A stretch of DNA of 27,663 nucleotides, taken from the NCBI GenBank assembly GCA_937885695.1, contig CALABP010000073.1, forward strand, positions 1 to 27,663. Reading direction: 5' to 3'. The notes under the pieces were generated by a model. The model saw only the letters and a list, made by a program, of their open reading frames with translations. It was not told the DNA's origin and ran no database searches. Position numbers and translations under genes: made by a program. This stretch comes from DTU089 sp002440045 (GTDB lineage Bacteria; Bacillota; Clostridia; Oscillospirales; Acutalibacteraceae). Positions 21,534 to 27,663 of this stretch are shown in pieces (the first letter of the stretch is position 1; the number at the start of each line of letters is the position of its first letter).

Positions 21534-22559
21534 ATGAAAAATAAAAAGGCGAAAAAGCCGCTTTCAAAGCCCAAAAAAATAATTAAAACGATTCTTATAG
21601 TTCTTCTTGTAATAGTTTTGATTCCCGTTGTTGTTTTCGGCTCTTCGGCGATAATCTGCACCGCGCTGCCCGGGAAAGAAGCCGCGCCCGAAACCATAAC
21701 AAACCCCTACATTTCGCTTGACAGAACGCTTGTTTCGGCGCACCGCTCCGGCGGCGGTATTGCCCCCGAAAACACCTTGATGGCGTTTGAAAACTGCATA
21801 AACAGCGAAAATTTTAACGTCGATATTTTTGAATTTGACCTTCACATAACAAAAGACGGCAAGCTTATTCTTCTTCACGACGAAACGCTTGACAGAACAA
21901 CAAACTCTAAAGAAGCCTACGGCGAGGAGGGCGTTTTGCCCATAACCAAAACATATGCCGAGCTTCGCGAGCTTAATTTCGGCGAAAACTTCTGCGACGA
22001 AAACGGAAATTATCCTTACAGAGGGCTTCGCGGAGACGATATTCCCGACAATTTAAGGGCGCTTTTGCTTGAAGATGTTCTTGACTACTTACAAAGCAAC
22101 GGCGATTTCGGCTACATAATCGAAATTAAAAACGGCGGCGAGGACGGCTTTAGGGCTGCCGACGAGCTTTACAGAATACTCGGCGAAAAAAATCTTCTCG
22201 GCAACGTGATTTTCGGCACGTTCCACGGCGAAGTGAGCGATTATGTTGACGAGCATTGCCCGAACCTTATGCGCTCGGCGAGCATTAAAGAAACCGTTAT
22301 GTATTATTTCGCCTGCTCTTTCGGAATTGAGCTTAACAAGGATTTTTATAAGTTCGAGGCGCTTCAGATCCCCGCAAACCAGTATGTAATTTTCCGCCTC
22401 GGCACAAAGCGCGTAATAAATTATGCCCACCGCCACAATATTGCCGTTCAGTATTGGACGATAAACAACCCCGAAGATATTAAGTATTTAAGCGAAATCG
22501 GCGCGGATTGCATCATGAGCGACGTCCCCGACGAAGCGTACCGTGTGATAAATGAATGA
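21534..22559 (+). CDS. Membrane-anchored glycerophosphodiester phosphodiesterase
   Basis: A 341-residue protein. A Lys-rich start (MKNKKAKKPLSKPKK) precedes one strong hydrophobic helix (about 17-45), so the catalytic domain should face outside. GDPD motifs are SAHRSGGG (the usual HRG with an insertion), APENTLMAF, EFDLHITKDG, LLHDETLDRTTN and IIEIKNGG. Family members release glycerol-3-phosphate from phospholipid head groups or wall teichoic acid, which would fit the TagF-like genes at 2406-6181 (inference from shared chemistry, not adjacency). GCGGAGG precedes the ATG. Its TGA stop is the first three bases of a TGAGCCGTTAGC repeat unit, and a repeat-borne hairpin with T-run follows at 22653-22694. 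Confidence 0.92.
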   Translation: MKNKKAKKPLSKPKKIIKTILIVLLVIVLIPVVVFGSSAIICTALPGKEAAPETITNPYISLDRTLVSAHRSGGGIAPENTLMAFENCINSENFNVDIFEFDLHITKDGKLILLHDETLDRTTNSKEAYGEEGVLPITKTYAELRELNFGENFCDENGNYPYRGLRGDDIPDNLRALLLEDVLDYLQSNGDFGYIIEIKNGGEDGFRAADELYRILGEKNLLGNVIFGTFHGEVSDYVDEHCPNLMRSASIKETVMYYFACSFGIELNKDFYKFEALQIPANQYVIFRLGTKRVINYAHRHNIAVQYWTINNPEDIKYLSEIGADCIMSDVPDEAYRVINE

Positions 22560-22694
22560 GCCGTTAGCCGGTAGCCGTTAGCTATTAGCTTTTAGCTTTT
22601 AGCGTGCGTGACGGTAACTTGCGTATTTTCGTTTTTATATTGTTATAAGAATAACCCTGTGAACGGATGTGTTTTTCGTTTCACGGGGTTTTGT
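22557..22694 (+). repeat. Module A, starting on a stop codon
   Basis: TGAGCC then heptamers GTTAGCC, GGTAGCC, GTTAGCT, ATTAGCT, TTTAGCT, TTTAGC, then GTGCGTGACGGTAACTTGCG, AT-rich linker and the hairpin at 22653-22694. The same TGAGCCGTTAGCC is found at 19191, so the stop codon here is part of the repeat. Confidence 0.85.
22653..22694 (+). terminator. Repeat-borne intrinsic terminator after the membrane phosphodiesterase
   Basis: AACCCTGTGAA pairs with TTCACGGGGTT using a U-G pair, followed by TTTGTTG. It is the only terminator-like structure after this gene. Confidence 0.7.
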
Positions 22695-22763
22695 TGTCAG
22701 CCTATAGGCGGCAAAGCCGCGCTAATAGTCGGTTACCGCAAATTATTTTAAAAGACAAAAACG

Positions 22764-22940
22764 CTGAAATTCAGCCGCAGGCTGTACCTCTTCGAAGAAA
22801 GGGGGACCGTTCGCTTCTCGAACGGTGGAGAGTTCTTGAACGCCGAAGGCGTTCTCGCACCAAGGGTGCGACCAAAACAATAATACAAATTATTTTGATT
22901 AATCGGGTGCCTTCGGCACGGATTTTAAAACCGCTTATGC
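22764..22940. repeat. Cluster of six or more short perfect hairpins
   Basis: In order: CTGAA/TTCAG, CAGCC-GCA-GGCTG, ACCGTTCG/CGAACGGT (22806-22826), GAACGCC-GAA-GGCGTTC (22838-22854), TCGCACC-AAG-GGTGCGA (22855-22871), GGTGCC-TTC-GGCAC-type near 22909 and CCGC-TTAT-GCGG (22931-22942). Most have three-base loops. No gene is credible across them. Confidence 0.75.
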
Positions 22941-22944
22941 GGCT

Positions 22945-23222
22945 AAGGCATAAGAAAGCCGAACCGATACGGTTTTAAAATGCCCTCTTTTCGCCGTTAC
23001 TGCGTCAAAAAGCCTCGCAAGGCGACAGCATTGCTTCGTTTTTTTCCTTGTACCGACAAAAATATGGCATTTTAAAACTGCGAGCACCCAAAAAGCTTTA
23101 GTTTTTGCATAATCGGGTGTTTCTTCGACGCGTCAATACTGTCCGTATTGCAAGGAGAAAAACGCCCGAGGATGCGGAAAATAAAGCTTTTAGGGCGTAT
23201 CGGTTCGGCTCTCTTATGCCTA
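22945..23222. repeat. Structured repeat element with terminal inverted repeats, copy 2
   Basis: Same order and nearly the same interior as the element at 1014-1292. The ends are CATAAGAAAGCCGAACCGAT at the left and the matching complement, with one or two mismatches, at the right (GTATCGGTTCGGCTC then TCTTATGCCTA). The end sequences differ from copy 1 but remain complementary to each other. The inner arms CGGTTTTAAAATGCC and GGCATTTTAAAACTG also pair. Confidence 0.85.
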
Positions 23223-23241
23223 AAATCTTCCACCACCGCTT

Positions 23242-23319
23242 CGCGGCTTCGCCGCGATTATATTCCGCGTAAACGCGGAAAAATATAGGAAAATGCTTCG
23301 CATTTTGGCGGGCGGCAGA
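23242..23319 (+). repeat. Four-hairpin chain, copy 3, broken in the fourth hairpin
   Basis: H1 CGCGGC-TTC-GCCGCG, H2 TTCCGCG-TAAA-CGCGGAA, H3 AAAATGC-TTC-GCATTTT, then only the left arm of H4 (GGGCGGCAGA). The right arm is replaced by the array at 23324-23358. Confidence 0.8.
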
Positions 23320-23323
23320 GTTT

Positions 23324-23358
23324 GAAGTAAGAAGTAAAATGTAAGAGGTAATAAGTGA
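23324..23358 (+). repeat. Second kind of 7-bp tandem array
   Basis: About five degenerate heptamers of the AAGTAAG type (AAGTAAG, AAGTAAA, ATGTAAG, AGGTAAT, AAGTGAT). It interrupts one hairpin chain and leads into the next. Confidence 0.65.
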
Positions 23359-23436
23359 TTATAATCCGCACGTTGTGCGGAAATTTATAAGGAAAATGCT
23401 TCGCATTTTGGCGGGCGGCAGATTGCCGCCCCTACG
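23358..23436 (+). repeat. Hairpin chain, copy 3b (H2-H4)
   Basis: H2 in the form TCCGCAC-GTT-GTGCGGA, H3 AAAATGC-TTC-GCATTTT, H4 GGGCGGCA-GAT-TGCCGCCC, CCTACG. H1 is absent. Confidence 0.8.
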
Positions 23437-23449
23437 AAGTGAAAACCCA

Positions 23450-23589
23450 AAACCGCGTTTTATCATTTTTACATTATAATAAAATGAACCCTGTGAACGG
23501 ATATATTTTCCGTTTGCAGGGTTTTATTTATGTCGATATAAAACATCCCCGTGAACGGATTTTTGTCCGAATACGGGGGTTTTGTTTTA
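23450..23589 (+). repeat. Module A remnant with two terminator-like hairpins
   Basis: The AT-rich linker (TTTTATCATTTTTACATT) leads to hairpin AACCCTG..CAGGGTT with inner CGGA/TCCG and TTTTATTT (23487-23528), then a second hairpin CCCCGT/ACGGGG with CGGA/TCCG and TTTTGTTTT (23545-23589). Both face plus and carry T-runs. 23590-23663 shows nothing further. Confidence 0.7.
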
Positions 23590-23663
23590 TAGAAATTTGA
23601 TTTTTATATAGGTATTTTCACGCAAAAGCTTATCGTTTTCCGCACCGATTTTCCTATCGTTCC

Positions 23664-23760
23664 CGTAGGGGCGGCAATCTGCCGCCCGCCGGAACGCGCA
23701 AGCGTTCCCCTTAACATTTCCGCGCTTAGCGCGGATTAAAATTCGCGGCGAAGCCGCGCG
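23664..23760 (-). repeat. Four-hairpin chain, copy 4
   Basis: Read on the minus strand: H1 CGCGGC-TTC-GCCGCG, H2 TCCGCGC-TAA-GCGCGGA, H3 GGAACGC-TTGC-GCGTTCC, H4 GGGCGGCA-GAT-TGCCGCCC. H2 and H3 stems are both alternative, fully paired versions. A short stretch CAGCCGCTGGCTGTTAGC links it to the lipoprotein stop at 23780. Confidence 0.85.
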
Positions 23761-23779
23761 CTAACAGCCAGCGGCTGTA

Positions 23780-24469
23780 TTACCCGATTATTTTTGAAAG
23801 CTCTTTTGCATCGTCTCTTTGGCGCCAGTTAGGGTTATCGTTCTGCCATTGCGCCCAAAATGCTTTTTCGCTTTCTTCACCGCATGCGGCGGCTATGTCG
23901 CCCGGCGAAAGCGGCGGCATATCGGGCATATTGCCGAACGGATACATAAGCGGATATACCGAATAAAAAGAATCAATCAATGTCAGCCTGCCGTTTTTCT
24001 TTAAAACAAGCATATATCTTTTGTCCGTGTCAAGAATCGGCGTGCCGGTTGAATAATAAACAGTTTTGTCGGGCTTTTCGCCGAGCGCTTCAAGCTGTTC
24101 TTTTTCATATTTATCGGGAATGCCGCCTTTTACGACAATATCAACCGCGCCGTCGGCTTTCCCTTTAAGAACGTTTTTCACTTCGACCGTATAAACTGTG
24201 CACAGCAGAGACTCTTTTTTTGAGGCGGTGTTTTTGATTTCTTTTTTCATCGCTTCATCAAAAAGCTTAAAAGAAATGTTTTTAACCGTTCCCGTAAGAA
24301 TTATATCCGCGTCGTTTACAAGCTTGTCGGCGTTATCGTAATCAGTATTCCCGCAATAAGTAGATTCTTTGAAATTCAACGGGGTGTTCACAGTCGGCTC
24401 GTTGCCTCGCCCGCAAGAGCAAAGGAATATAACGAATAAAGAAAGAAATAGGGTAAATAGTCGTTTCAT
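23780..24469 (-). CDS. Putative lipoprotein of unknown function
   Basis: A 229-residue exported protein. The N-terminus MKRLFTLFLSLFVIFLCSCG is a lipoprotein signal with lipobox LCSC, so Cys19 would be lipidated and the protein held on the outer membrane-leaflet surface. The body has NADKLVNDADIILTGTVKNI, then YTVEVKNVLKGKADGAVDIVVKGG, then KRYMLVLKKNGRLTLID, a mostly beta pattern seen in other clostridial lipoproteins whose function I cannot name. The C-terminus is Trp-rich (FWAQWQNDNPNWRQ). ATG start, GGAG about 11 bases upstream. It lies 17 bases after the metalloprotease gene and is probably co-transcribed. The repeat region starts right after its stop. Confidence 0.75.
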   Translation of the reverse strand: MKRLFTLFLSLFVIFLCSCGRGNEPTVNTPLNFKESTYCGNTDYDNADKLVNDADIILTGTVKNISFKLFDEAMKKEIKNTASKKESLLCTVYTVEVKNVLKGKADGAVDIVVKGGIPDKYEKEQLEALGEKPDKTVYYSTGTPILDTDKRYMLVLKKNGRLTLIDSFYSVYPLMYPFGNMPDMPPLSPGDIAAACGEESEKAFWAQWQNDNPNWRQRDDAKELSKIIG

Positions 24470-24486
24470 ATGACACTCATCTCCTT

Positions 24487-26697
24487 TTACTCGGTAAACA
24501 CGGCATATCTTTTATGAACATTTGTAATATCATATTCTTGTGGTGTTATTATTGTGCTTCTATCTCTGTCGTGATTCATTAAAGATTTGTTTGACTCTAT
24601 GGGCGGATTATCTCTTAAATAAAAGCAGTGTCCAATTTCGTGTGCAATAATACCCTGTCTTTTTTTAGAATCATTTGGCATCTTTGCAAGATTTATTTTT
24701 ATTTCAAATCCTGTCACTTTGTTATTGTCAATAGTTGGGGTGTATATCGCATAATCATCTGAACTATAATCGGTAAAAGCCACAAATTTGTAAGGAGACT
24801 CATTTTGTGTAATTGTAATATTGACGTCAACTGAAGCGGAATTCCAACTGTTTGCTGCCGCTTTTATTATAGGCAACCAAGTCGAATTTCCTGTTACACC
24901 AACAGTTTGAATTGCAATATTTTTTAATGGTACTCCATACATGTAGTAATCTCTGACATCAAGCAAAAACCATTTCATCTGTTGGGCATCAGAAGTCCAA
25001 TTCCACATCTGAAGATTTGCGGCAGAGCGACTCGGGCCTTCTATATCCAAGACTTTAGTATTGCTGCATAGGGGCATTATTCTGTATGTTCCGAGTCCAT
25101 CGTTGTTTGCAATAATAGAAAAGTATTGTGCGTCAGATTGATTAGATGTATAAACTTGCCAATTCAAGCCATTTGTGTCCCCTGCTCCGGGAACATCTAC
25201 ACGCAATGATGTATTGTGTTGAGGTATAAATGTATAAAGACCGTTTCCAACATATACAAGTTTGAATTGCTGTGCCGCACTTCCATTAAACTCATACTGA
25301 GTCAGCGCCGCACCGGAACCGCCGGCATATTGCACATCCATAAAAAGTCCGCTGTAATAACTTCGTAAATAATATATGGCGCCGGCATCTATATTGGGGT
25401 TTTCGCCTTGAAGCGCAGAATAAGTGATGCATAATCTGGGGCGAAGTTCAGGGTATAAAGTGTACTCTTTTGCAGCAAAGTATTTACACCCTGTGCTTTC
25501 ACTTTCTTTATTTGATTTGAGCATCACACCATAGTGTTCGTTTCGGTGCCCATAAGTATTACCTACCATCCAATCTTTTACGGCTGCAGTTATGTCAAAC
25601 GGATACCAATAACCGCTGCTTCCCGACCCGTCACTATTTGAGTATCCATTGTTTGAATACACAATCTGTGAACCCATTGCATCTGTATATTTATACCAAT
25701 GAGTTGCGCCTGTAACCGTATTTTCACTCCAAGATTGTGTTACTCTATATGCCGTAATTGTATGGCGTTCGGAATTCGGGTAAACATCACGCAAAACCAA
25801 TTTGGCTGATAAAACTTGTGAGGGTCGAAGTATTTTAAAGGTTGTGTTGCTCATTAGCCCGGGAAAACGAAAGAGAGAACGTGCAGGTTCATCGTTAAAG
25901 CCCGGGTAATGTTGTGTCGAACTGCCGTAGTTTACGTTAGAGTTGTAATATATTGTTGTATCTTCTATTTGAGCGTTGCTTGTGGATATTGTGAATGAAG
26001 GGTCAATATAGACAGGATATTCAGTTTCTGGTGACTCAAGAAAATCCTTATCAACTACAACAGTGATTTTGTAATTACCGTTGTTGTCTAATTTGGAAAA
26101 TGACATTGAATTTTTGTGAGTTATATGGGAGAGACTGTCAACGGTTATTTCCGTTCCCAAACTGTCATATGCAACTATCGGACTCAAAAAACAAGAAGCT
26201 TCATTAGAAGACGGCTTTTTTAGTACAATTGACCCATCGTCACCATATGATGGAATCAGAGAGCCGATATTAATTTTAAATTCAAATTTATTTATTCCAC
26301 AGCGTTTTTCTAAAATAATTTCCTCCTTAATTCCCTCGTAAGTGAGTGAGTATCTTATTGAAGTTTCTGCCCCAAAAACGTTTGCATAGGTAACTGAATC
26401 CCGAACAATGCCGCTTGATTCGTTAATATTACTTGCTTTAGCAATATTGTTTACCCCTGTAATTGATTTTAATTGGCTTTTAACATTAATAGGGTACATT
26501 GTTATAGAAACATCGTCTTTTTCAAGCGATAAGGGCGTTTCGCTTGTAAGCAAAGTGGGAAAATAGGTAACAATATCGTTATCAGCTGAAACAAACGAAT
26601 AATTTTCTCTGTGGCTTGTCGCCGATATTTTTGTGCTTTTATCCTTTACGGTTCCATTCTCGTCTATATATTTCACAGGATATGAAAAGCAAAACAT
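24487..26697 (-). CDS. Main open frame of the DNRLRE/RICIN/metalloprotease gene
   Basis: This is the 736-codon part that is open as given. ATG at 26697 is probably an internal Met of the longer protein (DNTMFCFSYPVKYIDENG), since it lacks a ribosome binding site and a signal peptide. PVKYIDENGTVKDKS and the later PVYIDPSF are typical of secreted clostridial surface proteins with DNRLRE domains. The RICIN part suggests carbohydrate binding. The protease site differs from the usual HExxHxxGxxH by Tyr for Gly and Asp as third ligand. The gene looks more AT-rich than its neighbours, hinting at separate ancestry (by eye only). Confidence 0.8.
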   Translation of the reverse strand: MFCFSYPVKYIDENGTVKDKSTKISATSHRENYSFVSADNDIVTYFPTLLTSETPLSLEKDDVSITMYPINVKSQLKSITGVNNIAKASNINESSGIVRDSVTYANVFGAETSIRYSLTYEGIKEEIILEKRCGINKFEFKINIGSLIPSYGDDGSIVLKKPSSNEASCFLSPIVAYDSLGTEITVDSLSHITHKNSMSFSKLDNNGNYKITVVVDKDFLESPETEYPVYIDPSFTISTSNAQIEDTTIYYNSNVNYGSSTQHYPGFNDEPARSLFRFPGLMSNTTFKILRPSQVLSAKLVLRDVYPNSERHTITAYRVTQSWSENTVTGATHWYKYTDAMGSQIVYSNNGYSNSDGSGSSGYWYPFDITAAVKDWMVGNTYGHRNEHYGVMLKSNKESESTGCKYFAAKEYTLYPELRPRLCITYSALQGENPNIDAGAIYYLRSYYSGLFMDVQYAGGSGAALTQYEFNGSAAQQFKLVYVGNGLYTFIPQHNTSLRVDVPGAGDTNGLNWQVYTSNQSDAQYFSIIANNDGLGTYRIMPLCSNTKVLDIEGPSRSAANLQMWNWTSDAQQMKWFLLDVRDYYMYGVPLKNIAIQTVGVTGNSTWLPIIKAAANSWNSASVDVNITITQNESPYKFVAFTDYSSDDYAIYTPTIDNNKVTGFEIKINLAKMPNDSKKRQGIIAHEIGHCFYLRDNPPIESNKSLMNHDRDRSTIITPQEYDITNVHKRYAVFTE

Positions 26698-27009
26698 CGT
26701 GTTATCGCCATTTTGATTTTGATAAATAAGTGTATATAAATCATCTTTTGTTCCCGCAATCTATTGGCAAGTTTACTTGTTTCGGCAGCTTTTATTCCTA
26801 TTACTTCTGGCACATCTTTTTCTGCTACTTGCATATTTTTAAGTTGCGCTGTGGTTAGTTCGCCTGCATTCAATCCGGCTGTGCCGGTAGTTTCATAAAA
26901 AAAGCTCCGGTTCAAAATCTGATGCATATACCTGTAATCCGAAACCACAAAAAATTATAGTTATGAAAGATAAGAAGATGGATATAATTTTAATTCTGTT
27001 TTTTTGCAT
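24487..27009 (-). pseudogene. Secreted DNRLRE/RICIN/metzincin-like protein, split by two frameshifts
   Basis: The true start is probably ATG at 27009 (AGGTG upstream), giving a signal peptide MQKNRIKIISIFLSFITIIF and onward to VYASDFEPELF. A T7 run (minus strand, near 26895-26901) then shifts the frame; ETTGTAGLNAGELTTAQLKN to KLANRLREQK reads in the next frame; an A4 run (26746-26749) shifts it back to the 736-codon main frame. Start and main frame are in phase (312 bases apart), so correcting both gives about 840 residues. Domains in the main frame: DNRLRE (about 230-430), ricin-type beta-trefoil (about 432-585) and a C-terminal zinc protease with HEIGHCFYLRD (His686, Glu687, His690, Asp696) and Met707 in SLMNHD. 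Either sequence errors, slippage-switched, or decaying. Confidence 0.8.
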
Positions 27010-27043
27010 ATGTGTCACCTCGATTATTATTTAAGCGTTAAAT

Positions 27044-27077
27044 ATAAAAAACACGCGTTCTCGGCAGAGCGCGTGTT
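27044..27077 (-). terminator. Intrinsic terminator between the 19-codon ORF and the metalloprotease gene
   Basis: On the minus strand, AACACGCG pairs with CGCGTGTT, with inner TCT/AGA, followed by a run of T's (TTTTTT within 27045-27051). It stands 35 bases ahead of the metalloprotease ATG and 28 bases after the small ORF. Confidence 0.85.
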
Positions 27078-27104
27078 CTAAAAGCATAGGTTTCTATTTT
27101 TCCC

Positions 27105-27164
27105 TTAACTTCCCCAAGCAAAAGAACAAAGCGCCGCTGCACAGAAAAAGTTTAAAATGCACAT
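27105..27164 (-). CDS. Candidate 19-residue Cys-rich hydrophobic peptide or leader peptide
   Basis: Reads MCILNFFCAAALCSFAWGS then stop. AAAGGA lies 10 bases upstream of the ATG, a near-consensus extended -10 promoter (27196-27224) lies ahead and an intrinsic terminator follows, so the whole transcript would be about 150 bases. The peptide has three Cys, three Phe and a Trp and no charged residue. It could be a leader peptide controlling read-through into the metalloprotease-lipoprotein genes, or an independent small membrane-active peptide. No relative is known to me. The evidence is the ordered signals around it; coding capacity of 19 codons alone proves nothing. Confidence 0.5.
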   Translation of the reverse strand: MCILNFFCAAALCSFAWGS

Positions 27165-27195
27165 CGGAATCACATCCTTTCGCTTTTCTAATTCA

Positions 27196-27224
27196 AAAAT
27201 AACATATAATTTTCCGTTTGTCAA
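27196..27224 (-). promoter_or_regulatory. Strong promoter for the 19-codon ORF
   Basis: TTGACA (27219-27224) and TATTTT (27196-27201) with a 17-base spacer and an extended TG one base ahead of the -10 box, on the minus strand. 27225-27489 is AT-rich with no gene that I can support. Confidence 0.78.
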
Positions 27225-27489
27225 GTATTTTATTGATTTATTGATATTTTATAATTCGTATTAAACAATTTGTTTTTTGCACACAACTATTAAATCGTGG
27301 CTGTTAGGCAATCATTGATTAATTGACAAGCACAAATCTTGACAGTGTGTTACCCATTATATAGCACAAATCATCTTGATAATATGAATGTGATAACTGC
27401 AATAACCTGAATAATCTGACAAAAATCTCATCGTTAATATTTGCATTCGTAATTAATCAGCTATTGCTTAGTGTGCGACACCGCCGCAC

Positions 27490-27663
27490 GAGCCGTTAGC
27501 AATTGGCTTTTAGTGCGCGTGGCGGTGACTTGCATATTATCATTTTTATATTGTTTTCAATAATTAGCCGTTGCGCGGCTTCGCCGCGATTATAATCCGC
27601 ACGTTGTGCGGAAAAATATAGGAAAATGCTACGCATTTTGGCGGGCGGCAGGTTGCCGCCCCT
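27490..27663 (+). repeat. Module A remnant plus hairpin chain, copy 5, cut by the window end
   Basis: GAGCCGTTAGC, a degenerate heptamer stretch, CGCGTGGCGGTGACTTGC, AT-rich linker, then from 27571 H1 CGCGGC-TTC-GCCGCG, H2 TCCGCAC-GTT-GTGCGGA, H3 AAAATGC-TAC-GCATTTT, H4 GGGCGGCA-GGT-TGCCGCCC and CCT at the edge. Confidence 0.85.

Noticed and set aside
21404..21697. 97-codon minus-strand frame over the divergent promoters
   Set aside because: It covers the promoters and the start of the membrane phosphodiesterase; no ribosome binding site.
22667..22978. 103-codon plus-strand frame
   Set aside because: It spans a terminator hairpin and the hairpin cluster; Arg-rich composition comes from the repeats.
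27345..27366. TTGACA near 27345 with TATATA downstream as a plus-strand promoter
   Set aside because: Spacing is about 13 bases and no gene follows.

Overview
The window looks like a chromosomal segment of an uncultured, low-to-mid-GC Clostridia, most like gut Oscillospiraceae/Ruminococcaceae. The reasons are the protein families (DtxR-type regulator, DUF896, a FliB-type Cys-rich protein, TagF-like glycerophosphotransferases, a dockerin-bearing secreted lipase, a LuxS of Firmicutes type), the GGAGG-type ribosome binding sites, the textbook sigma-A promoters with 17-bp spacers, and several families of short structured intergenic repeats. No tRNA, rRNA, CRISPR, phage or transposase gene was found. 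This taxonomic call is inference from gene content.

Layout. 1-965 holds the 3' end of a FAD-dependent oxidoreductase. 966-1350 holds a small hairpin, a 279-bp structured repeat element and a two-way terminator. 1357-6250 is a minus-strand cluster: a TagF-like glycerophosphotransferase, a TagF/GT4 fusion, a DtxR-type regulator and uridine kinase, read from a good promoter at 6222-6250; it suggests cell-wall or capsular glycerol-phosphate polymer synthesis. 6265-11491 is a second minus-strand run: secreted LCAT-like lipase with dockerin, family 2 glycoside hydrolase, trmO and a FliB-like protein. 11525-13782 is a housekeeping operon zapA-dut-mnmE. 13828-16217 (plus strand) holds a CPBP membrane protease with an Asn-rich tail and an unusual in-frame tadA-luxS fusion. 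16211-19035 (minus) is DUF896, GNAT acetyltransferase, Gfo/Idh/MocA oxidoreductase and TVP38 membrane protein, ending in a terminator that lies inside luxS. 19041-19724 is pure repeat. 19725-21411 (minus) carries a PIG-L deacetylase and a soluble glycerophosphodiester phosphodiesterase, each with its own promoter; 21462-22559 (plus) is a membrane-anchored paralogue of the latter. 22557-23779 is a second repeat cluster. 23780-27009 (minus) is a lipoprotein plus a large secreted DNRLRE/RICIN/metalloprotease gene broken by two compensating homopolymer frameshifts; upstream lies a tiny promoter-ORF-terminator unit (27044-27224). The window ends in another repeat copy.

The most notable material: (1) the intergenic repeats are chains of short hairpins whose stems differ between copies but stay complementary, so pairing appears conserved while sequence changes; (2) a heptamer-array plus hairpin-terminator module begins at or within a few bases of the stop codons of two genes, and a hairpin chain does the same at a third, as if mobile sequences supply 3' ends; (3) TadA and LuxS are joined in one frame, with a second ribosome binding site inside; (4) a 19-codon ORF with a near-ideal promoter and terminator sits just ahead of the metalloprotease gene and may be its attenuator or an independent small-peptide gene.
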